Shown here in pieces: positions 5,716 through 10,317 of a DNA stretch of 10,317 nt. Position numbers and translations under genes: made by a program. Where the stretch lies: assembly GCA_050245975.1 (NCBI GenBank), contig JBFWWW010000142.1, positions 1 through 10,317 on the forward strand, in the 5' to 3' direction. Position 1 is the stretch's first letter. Each line of letters opens with the position of its first letter. Under the pieces are notes generated by a model. The model saw only the letters and a program-made list of their open reading frames with translations. It had not been told where the DNA came from and did no database searches. The stretch comes from JBFWWW01 sp050245975. GTDB lineage: Bacteria > Pseudomonadota > Alphaproteobacteria > Rhizobiales > Hyphomicrobiaceae.

Positions 5716-6723
5716 ATGCGACACAACGTCATCACCGATATTTCCGGCATCCGCGTCGGCCATGTCCATGACGCACACATCGCCACGGGCGTCAGCGTGG
5801 CGCTGTTTGATGGCGACGTTGTCGCGTCGGGCGTCACGCGCGGCGGCGCGCCCGGAAGCCGTGACACGGGCGTGCTCGATCTCGACATGACGGCCACGGG
5901 CGTCAACGCCGTTGTCCTGTCGGGCGGATCGTTGTTCGGGCTCGATGCCGCCGGCGGCGTCGTATCCTACCTGCGCGCGCGCGGGGTCGGCCTGCGCATC
6001 CGCTCCGCCGTTGTCCCCGTCGCTGCGCAGGCCATTGCGTTCGACCTGCTCAATGGTGGCGACAAGAACTGGGGCAGGATGCCGCCATACTGGGAGATGG
6101 GATACGCGGCCGCGGAACGCGCCACCGACGGTGCATTTCCTCTTGGCACCGTGGGCGGCGGCTATGGCGCCACGACCGCGACGCTGAAGGGCGGGCTCGG
6201 CTCGGCCAGTGCAATGACGAAATCGGGTTATGCCGTTGCTGCGCTCGTGGTCGTGAACGCAATCGGCTCGGCGACCATCGGCGACGGGCCGCATTTCTGG
6301 GCGGCGCCCTACGAACGCGACGCGGAATTCGGCGGCCTCGGCCAGCCAGCGCATGTTGACGATGCCGCCCGTGCTCTGCGCATGAAGGGCGGCGGTCCGC
6401 CCTCCACCACCATCGCGCTGGTGGTGACCGATGCCATCCTGACGAAGCCGCAGGCCAAGCGCATCGCCATCATGGCGGATGACGGCCTCGCCCGCGCCAT
6501 CCGCCCCGCTCACGCGCCCATGGATGGCGACACGGTGATTGCGGCGGCGACACTTGAAAAACCGCTCCGCGATCCGCTGATGGACATCACGGAGCTCGGG
6601 CTCGCGGCGGGCGACGTTCTGGCCCGCGCCATTGCCCGTGGCGTCTATGAGGCGACGGCGCTGCCGTTCCCCGGCGCGCAACCCGCCTGGAAGGATCGCT
6701 TTGCGCACCTGGTCCGCGCTTAG
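5716..6723 (+). CDS. P1/DmpA-NylC-type self-processing peptidase (family S58)
   Basis: A 335-residue member of peptidase family S58, Ntn-hydrolase-like enzymes made as a single chain that cuts itself into alpha and beta subunits. Characterised relatives include the D-/L-aminopeptidase DmpA, beta-peptidyl aminopeptidases and the nylon-oligomer hydrolase NylC. Family features seen are an N-terminal ITDISGIRVGH, the glycine-rich GVVLSGGS-like segment (NAVVLSGGSLFGLDAAGGV), KGGLGSAS followed by VAALVVVNAIGSA, and the cleavage region PPSTTIALVVTDA. By alignment from memory with NylC, the nucleophile should be Thr231, exposed by a cut after Ser230; relatives usually carry Asn there. No signal peptide is seen, so it is probably cytoplasmic. 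ATG 5716 is chosen because GGAG (5707-5710) lies 5 bases upstream; ATG 5659 would add 19 unlikely residues. It converges on dadA with a 12-base gap. The natural substrate is unknown. Confidence 0.9.
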   Translation: MRHNVITDISGIRVGHVHDAHIATGVSVALFDGDVVASGVTRGGAPGSRDTGVLDLDMTATGVNAVVLSGGSLFGLDAAGGVVSYLRARGVGLRIRSAVVPVAAQAIAFDLLNGGDKNWGRMPPYWEMGYAAAERATDGAFPLGTVGGGYGATTATLKGGLGSASAMTKSGYAVAALVVVNAIGSATIGDGPHFWAAPYERDAEFGGLGQPAHVDDAARALRMKGGGPPSTTIALVVTDAILTKPQAKRIAIMADDGLARAIRPAHAPMDGDTVIAAATLEKPLRDPLMDITELGLAAGDVLARAIARGVYEATALPFPGAQPAWKDRFAHLVRA

Positions 6724-6735
6724 GCGCGGGCCCGC

Positions 6736-7980
6736 TCAGCTGAAGCGCGTCGCGCTATAAGGCGTGGGGTCGGTGAACGGCGGCGCGCCAGTGACGAGAT
6801 CGGCGAGCAGCCGTCCCGTGACCGGCCCGAGCGTGAACCCCAGATGATGATGGCCGAAGTCGAACCACAAGCCGCGGTGGCGCGGCGCGGGGCCGATGAC
6901 CGGCAGCATGTCGGGGAAGGACGGCCTGCGGCCGAGCCAGGGCTCCTTGTCGACCCGCTCGCCGAGCGGGAAGGTGGCGCGCGCGATGGGCTCGTCGCGT
7001 CCCACCTGCACGGGCGTCGGCGGCGTATCGCGGCGGCCGAACTCCACGCCCGTCGTCATGCGGATGCCGCGGCTCATTGGCGTCAGCACGAAGCCCGACT
7101 CGGCGTCGAGAAGCGGCCGCGCCAGAGTTGCATTGCCGCTCGGCGCAAACGTCATATGGTAGCCGCGCTTGAAAAACATCGGCAGGCGGTAACCGAGCGG
7201 CCGGTAGACATCCGGAGACCAGGGTCCGAGTGCAATCACTGCATCGCGCGCTTCGAGCGCGCCCTGCGAAGTCGCGACGCTCCAGCCGGTGGCGGTCTGC
7301 TGCAGCGTCCGCGCCTCCCCGCGCATGATGCGCCCGCCGAGCTTGATGAACAGCTCCGCATAGGCCCGCGCCACGGCGGAAGGGTCGGCCACGCTGGCCG
7401 GCTGCGGCATCAGGATAGCGCCGGCGGCGCTGGCGAGAAAATGCGGCTCGAGATTGCGGATAGCGTTGCCGTCAATGGCCTCGAATGTGACGCCGTAGCG
7501 CTCGCGGTCCTGCGCTTCCTCGGTTACCGCCTTTTCATAAGCCTGCGCCGTGCGAAAGAACTTCAGATAGCCGGTCCGCCGCAGCATGGCGATTATGCCG
7601 GCCTCCTGCATCAGCGCCTCATGCTCGCTGAGCGACCGCTCGACCAACGGGCGCGCAGCGCGGGCCGTGGCCGCGATGCCGTCCGGCGTCGACCAGCGCC
7701 AGTAGCGGTAAAGCGACATGGCGATCCAGGGCAGCGCCAGCGGCTGATAGCGTGCATCGGTACGGTTGTTGAGCGCATAGGAAAGGATCTTCCCGAAATC
7801 ATGCGGGAAGGCATAGGGCACCACGCCCTCGCGCTGAATCAGGCCGGCGTTGCCGAACGAGGTCTCCTCCGCCGTCCCGCGCCGGTCGACGAGCGTCACG
7901 GAACGTCCGCGCTTCAGAATTTGCAGCGCGGCAGACACGCCGACCATACCGGCGCCAAGTACGAGGACATCCGAATTCAT
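6736..7980 (-). CDS. dadA: D-amino acid dehydrogenase (DadA-like FAD oxidoreductase)
   Basis: A 414-residue FAD-dependent oxidoreductase of the DAO superfamily, closest in layout to the D-amino acid dehydrogenase small subunit, which oxidises D-amino acids to 2-oxo acids and ammonia and passes electrons to the respiratory chain. The N-terminus is the dinucleotide-binding strand VLVLGAGMVG (GAGMVG at residues 9-14) with acidic D32 ending the second strand. EETSFGNAGLIQ and the C-terminal GHHHLGFTLGPVTG (first His at 377) are typical of DadA proteins. ATG 7980 gives this exact N-terminus; the frame stays open upstream to 8580, but those 200 codons are antisense to purB and are rejected. No strong ribosome binding site is seen. 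Related glycine or hydroxyproline oxidases are alternatives. The neighbouring S58 peptidase and amino acid importer fit a role in amino acid use. Confidence 0.88.
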   Translation of the reverse strand: MNSDVLVLGAGMVGVSAALQILKRGRSVTLVDRRGTAEETSFGNAGLIQREGVVPYAFPHDFGKILSYALNNRTDARYQPLALPWIAMSLYRYWRWSTPDGIAATARAARPLVERSLSEHEALMQEAGIIAMLRRTGYLKFFRTAQAYEKAVTEEAQDRERYGVTFEAIDGNAIRNLEPHFLASAAGAILMPQPASVADPSAVARAYAELFIKLGGRIMRGEARTLQQTATGWSVATSQGALEARDAVIALGPWSPDVYRPLGYRLPMFFKRGYHMTFAPSGNATLARPLLDAESGFVLTPMSRGIRMTTGVEFGRRDTPPTPVQVGRDEPIARATFPLGERVDKEPWLGRRPSFPDMLPVIGPAPRHRGLWFDFGHHHLGFTLGPVTGRLLADLVTGAPPFTDPTPYSATRFS

Positions 7981-8038
7981 GGGAAAGTGGGCTCTCAGGT
8001 CAGAACTTGCGGTTGCAGCCCGACAATTACCCACTCCA

Positions 8039-8060
8039 TGCATATCTGGCAATTGATGCA
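8039..8060. promoter_or_regulatory. Inverted repeat in the dadA-purB divergent promoter region
   Basis: The 133-base gap between the divergent dadA and purB starts holds TGCAT-N12-ATGCA, inside the most A+T-rich part of the gap. Two half sites about two turns apart would suit a dimeric regulator, for example an Lrp/AsnC type, a class known to control dadA elsewhere. The repeat is seen; the regulator is a guess. No clear promoter hexamers could be assigned. Confidence 0.3.
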
Positions 8061-8113
8061 ACGCCGCGGCTCTGCTACCGCAAGGCCGTGGCGAGACACC
8101 CCAAGAGGCGCAC

Positions 8114-9421
8114 ATGATCCCGCGGTATTCACGCCCCGAAATGGCGTCCATCTGGACGCCGGAAACGCGGTTCCGCATCTGGTTCGAGATCGAGGCGCAC
8201 GCCGCGAGCGCCATGGCCGACCTGGGGCTCATCCCCAAGGCCGCGGCGCAGGCCATCTGGGACAAAGGCGGCAAAGCCGTCTTCGACGTCGCGCGCATCG
8301 ACGCCATCGAGCGCGAGGTGAAGCACGACGTCATTGCCTTCCTGACGCATCTGGCGGAGCACGTCGGGACCGACGCGCGCTTCGTGCACCAGGGCATGAC
8401 CTCCTCGGACGTGCTCGATACCTGCTTCAGCGTGCAACTCGTGCGCGCTAGCGACCTGCTGCTGGCCGACCTCGACCGACTGCTCGCCGCGCTCAAGGCG
8501 CGCGCCTTCGAGTTCAAGTCCGTGCCCACCATCGGCCGCAGCCACGGCATCCATGCCGAACCGACCACGTTCGGCGTCAAGCTTGCCGGCGCCTACGCCG
8601 AGTTCTCGCGCGCCAAGGAGCGGATGCGGCGCGCACGCGAGGAAATCGCGACCTGCGCCATCTCGGGAGCGGTCGGCACCTTCGCCAACATCGACCCGCG
8701 CATCGAGGCCTACGTCGCCGGCAAGCTCGGGCTGCGGCCGGAGCCCGTCTCGACGCAAATCATCCCGCGCGACCGGCACGCGATGTATTTCGCCACGCTG
8801 GCAGTCATCGCCTCCTCCATGGAGCGCCTCGCCATCGAGATCCGCCACCTGCAGCGCACCGAGGTGCTCGAAGCGGAGGAATTCTTCTCGGAGGGCCAGA
8901 AGGGCTCGTCCGCGATGCCCCACAAACGCAATCCGGTGCTGACCGAGAACATCACCGGTCTCGCGCGCATGGTGCGGGCCTATGCCCTGCCGGCACTGGA
9001 AAACGTCGCGCTCTGGCACGAACGCGACATCTCGCACTCCTCGGTGGAGCGCATGATCGGGCCCGACGCCACGGTGACGCTCGACTTCGCACTCGTCCGC
9101 CTCGCCGGCGTGATCGAGAAGCTGGTGGTCTATCCGGAGAACATGCGCAAGAACCTCGACCGGCTCGGCGGTCTCGTTCATTCGCAGCGGGTGCTGCTGG
9201 CGCTGACGCAGAAGGGCGTGTCGCGCGAGGACGCCTATCGGCTGGTCCAGCGCAACGCGATGCCGGTGTGGCAGGGGAAAGGTGATTTCAGGTCGTTGCT
9301 GAAGGCCGACACCGAGGTCAGCAAAGCGCTATCGGCGCCGGAGATCGATGCGCTTTTCGATCTCGAGTACCACATGCGGCAAGTCGATACGATCTTCCGC
9401 CGGGTATTCGGAGCGGCCTGA
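8114..9421 (+). CDS. purB: Adenylosuccinate lyase PurB
   Basis: A 435-residue fumarase/aspartase-superfamily enzyme acting twice in purine synthesis: it releases fumarate from SAICAR to give AICAR, and from adenylosuccinate to give AMP. It works as a cytoplasmic homotetramer. The three conserved superfamily regions are present: TSSDVLDT starting at T96, the SHGIHAEPTT segment with H144 and H147 (the catalytic acid is among these), and the signature loop GSSAMPHKRNP starting at G264 with its serine base at 265/266. The N-terminus MIPRYSRPEMASIW is typical of the short, Bacillus-like PurB class rather than the E. coli class. ATG 8114 is supported by AAGAGG (8103-8108) at 5 bases. It is alone on this strand, divergent from dadA and convergent with the GlsB-like gene, so it is probably transcribed on its own. 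Confidence 0.96.
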   Translation: MIPRYSRPEMASIWTPETRFRIWFEIEAHAASAMADLGLIPKAAAQAIWDKGGKAVFDVARIDAIEREVKHDVIAFLTHLAEHVGTDARFVHQGMTSSDVLDTCFSVQLVRASDLLLADLDRLLAALKARAFEFKSVPTIGRSHGIHAEPTTFGVKLAGAYAEFSRAKERMRRAREEIATCAISGAVGTFANIDPRIEAYVAGKLGLRPEPVSTQIIPRDRHAMYFATLAVIASSMERLAIEIRHLQRTEVLEAEEFFSEGQKGSSAMPHKRNPVLTENITGLARMVRAYALPALENVALWHERDISHSSVERMIGPDATVTLDFALVRLAGVIEKLVVYPENMRKNLDRLGGLVHSQRVLLALTQKGVSREDAYRLVQRNAMPVWQGKGDFRSLLKADTEVSKALSAPEIDALFDLEYHMRQVDTIFRRVFGAA

Positions 9422-9442
9422 CGCGCTGCGCCAGGCCGCCCG

Positions 9443-9462
9443 GTCTCGTCAGGTGACGAGAC
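9443..9462. terminator. Hairpin between convergent purB and the GlsB-like gene
   Basis: GTCTCGTC-AGGT-GACGAGAC is a perfect 8-base stem with a 4-base loop, 21 bases behind the purB stop. Its loop overlaps the stop codon of the minus-strand gene (9449-9451), so the last codons of that gene form one arm. There is no T-run on either strand, so efficient intrinsic termination is uncertain; it may act as a two-way stop or 3' stabiliser. Confidence 0.4.
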
Positions 9463-9703
9463 GCGCGATGAGGATCACCACGATCGCGCCGATGGCAGCG
9501 ACGATGATCTGCGACACGATCGGTCCGCCGATCGAGATGTTGACGCCCAGCGCCGACAGCAGCCACGTGCCGACGAACGCACCGATGACGCCGGACACCA
9601 GATAGGTGATAAGGCCGCCGCCGCCGACGACAAGGCTGGCGAGCCAGCCGGCGACGATGCCGATGATCGCCAGCACAATCAGAGCTTGCGCATCCATTCT
9701 CAT
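9449..9703 (-). CDS. GlsB/YeaQ/YmgE-family (transglycosylase-associated) small membrane protein
   Basis: An 84-residue, very hydrophobic inner-membrane protein of the Transgly_assoc family (YeaQ/YmgE/GlsB). Three glycine-rich membrane helices are visible, about residues 7-26, 31-52 and 62-82. Family landmarks are IGIVAGWLASLVVGGGG in the first part, VSGVIGAFVGTWLL in the second, and the C-terminal AAIGAIVVILIARLV. The biochemical role is unknown; in several bacteria members are induced by general or envelope stress, despite the family name. ATG 9703 is preceded on the minus strand by GGAG-type sequence (9711-9715) at 7 bases; an ATG two codons later is possible. A partial match to the alphaproteobacterial general-stress promoter lies upstream at 9835-9859. 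It sits downstream of lpd on the same strand but 204 bases away, so it is probably its own unit. Confidence 0.9.
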   Translation of the reverse strand: MRMDAQALIVLAIIGIVAGWLASLVVGGGGLITYLVSGVIGAFVGTWLLSALGVNISIGGPIVSQIIVAAIGAIVVILIARLVT

Positions 9704-9834
9704 TTTGGATCTCCACAGGTTCCTGCGACAGGGTCAGGACCACCGCACATCCACCCTGCAATCAGTGTTGCCGACTCGGGGCTCACCGTCGAGGCGCTCT
9801 TGTTGCGCCTGCGAAGGCGTGCTGTCGGAGACAC

Positions 9835-9859
9835 AATTGCGGGCACGCGGAAACGTTCC
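9835..9859 (-). promoter_or_regulatory. Possible EcfG-type general-stress promoter for the GlsB-like gene
   Basis: Read on the minus strand, GGAAC (9859-9855) is followed after 16 bases by AATT (9838-9835). The known alphaproteobacterial EcfG/RpoE2 consensus is GGAAC, 16-17 bases, then CGTT, so the -35 element is perfect and the -10 matches only in TT. Direction and family of the downstream gene fit. It would give a leader of about 125 bases. The rest of the 204-base gap holds no convincing gene. Confidence 0.25.
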
Positions 9860-9878
9860 ACGGAGCGGCCACAGCGCC

Positions 9879-9905
9879 CGGCAAAGCGATAGGATTGCTC
9901 CGCCG
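9879..9905 (-). terminator. Imperfect hairpin just behind lpd
   Basis: The stretch directly after the lpd stop can fold into a 12-pair stem with a two-base internal mismatch and one G-T pair around an AGG loop (arms 9879-9890 and 9894-9905). No T-run follows on the minus strand. It is in the right place for an lpd transcript end, but its form is not that of a strong intrinsic terminator. Confidence 0.3.
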
Positions 9906-9907
9906 GA

Positions 9908-10317
9908 TCACACGTGAATGACACGCCCGTAGGCGTCGAGCACGCTCTCATGCATCGTTTCCGACAGCGTGGGGTGCGGAAAGACGGCGTGAATGAGATC
10001 TTCCTCCGTCGTCTCGAGATTCATGGCGATGACGAAGCCCTGGATGAGCTCGGTCACCTCCGCTCCGATCATGTGCGCCCCGATCAGCTGACCGGTTGCC
10101 GCATCGAAGATGGTCTTGACCAGGCCGTCCGGCTCGCCCAGCGCGATCGCCTTGCCGTTGCCGACGAAGGGAAAGCGGCCGACGCGCAGCTTGCGGCCCT
10201 GCTCCTTCGCCTTCTCCTCCGTAAGCCCGACCGACGCGATCTGTGGATTGCAATAGGTGCATCCCGGGATCTTCAGCTTGTCCATGGCGTGCGTCGGCAT
10301 GCCCTTGATGGTCTCGA
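9908..10317 (-). CDS. lpd: Dihydrolipoamide dehydrogenase, C-terminal part (5' end outside window)
   Basis: The E3 flavoprotein that reoxidises dihydrolipoyl groups with NAD+ for the pyruvate, 2-oxoglutarate or branched-chain 2-oxoacid dehydrogenase complexes, or the glycine cleavage system. About 136 C-terminal residues are visible, covering the end of the FAD/NAD region and the dimerisation domain. Landmarks are IPGCTYCNPQIASVGLTE, GRFPFVGNGKAIALGE, GAHMIGAEVTELIQGF, and the active-site segment FPHPTLSETMHESVLDAYGR, whose His and Glu form the catalytic base pair across the dimer interface. The frame is open to the right edge (ETIKGMPTH precedes), so an ATG at 10300 is internal and not the start. 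It ends in VIHV with TGA at 9910-9908. Which complex it serves cannot be told from this end. It is the first gene seen on this strand, so its upstream partners lie outside. Confidence 0.95.
   Translation of the reverse strand, partial: ETIKGMPTHAMDKLKIPGCTYCNPQIASVGLTEEKAKEQGRKLRVGRFPFVGNGKAIALGEPDGLVKTIFDAATGQLIGAHMIGAEVTELIQGFVIAMNLETTEEDLIHAVFPHPTLSETMHESVLDAYGRVIHV

Noticed and set aside
5401..6708. A 435-residue minus-strand open frame opposite the S58 peptidase
   Set aside because: Shadow composition, overlaps both the peptidase and the small gene with the good ribosome binding site.
6725..6734. GCGGGCCCGC-type palindrome between the peptidase and dadA as a terminator
   Set aside because: The symmetry leaves no loop, and there is no T-run; the 12-base gap is too small for a proper hairpin.
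7983..8580. An N-terminal extension of about 200 residues on the dadA frame
   Set aside because: It is antisense to purB, has no family resemblance, and the FAD-binding start of DadA fits exactly at 7980.
9700..9951. An 83-residue minus-strand frame overlapping the lpd end and the gap
   Set aside because: Overlaps lpd out of frame, lacks a plausible ribosome binding site and shows no recognisable features.
1..10317. Search for CRISPR arrays, tRNA/rRNA genes, insertion sequences, phage, defence or toxin-antitoxin genes
   Set aside because: No repeated spacer arrays, no recognisable RNA folds, transposases or defence-type proteins were seen; composition appears even across the window.

Overview
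The window is G+C-rich DNA (roughly two thirds G+C) with tightly packed genes, Shine-Dalgarno starts and protein families that point to an alphaproteobacterium, most likely of the order Hyphomicrobiales (Rhizobiales). The main reasons are the livM-livG-livF order followed by a small DUF6867-type membrane protein and a periplasmic binding protein, and the style of the purB, lpd and small hypothetical genes. This placement is inference from gene content; no 16S rRNA or other marker is present.

Region 1 (1-5220, + strand) is a branched-chain or hydrophobic amino acid ABC uptake operon (HAAT family): the C-terminal part of permease LivM, ATPases LivG and LivF, a 119-residue three-helix membrane protein, the periplasmic binding protein (LivK type), and a second, strongly diverged binding-protein paralogue. 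The first four genes overlap by 1, 4 and 1 bases, which suggests translational coupling. The main binding protein has its own leader with a strong ribosome binding site. A near-ideal intrinsic-terminator hairpin with a C(TTCG)G tetraloop lies just after it, but inside the signal-peptide codons of the second paralogue. This is the most unusual structure in the window.

Region 2 (5274-7980) holds a 66-residue conserved-looking small cytoplasmic protein (-), a peptidase family S58 (P1/DmpA/NylC-like) self-processing aminopeptidase (+), and a DadA-type FAD D-amino acid dehydrogenase (-) that converges on the peptidase with a 12-base gap. An amino acid importer, a possible D-aminopeptidase or amidase and a D-amino acid oxidising enzyme together suggest a locus for using unusual amino acids or peptides. 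That link is inference from proximity only.

Region 3 (8114-10317) is mostly housekeeping: adenylosuccinate lyase purB (+), divergent from dadA; an 84-residue GlsB/YeaQ/YmgE-type (transglycosylase-associated family) membrane protein (-); and the C-terminal part of dihydrolipoamide dehydrogenase lpd (-), which runs off the right edge. No RNA genes, insertion sequences, CRISPR arrays, phage genes or toxin-antitoxin pairs were seen. There is no gene-free stretch longer than 300 bases. I see no clear novel multi-gene system; the candidates for a second look are the embedded terminator with its diverged paralogue, and several palindromes in the intergenic regions.
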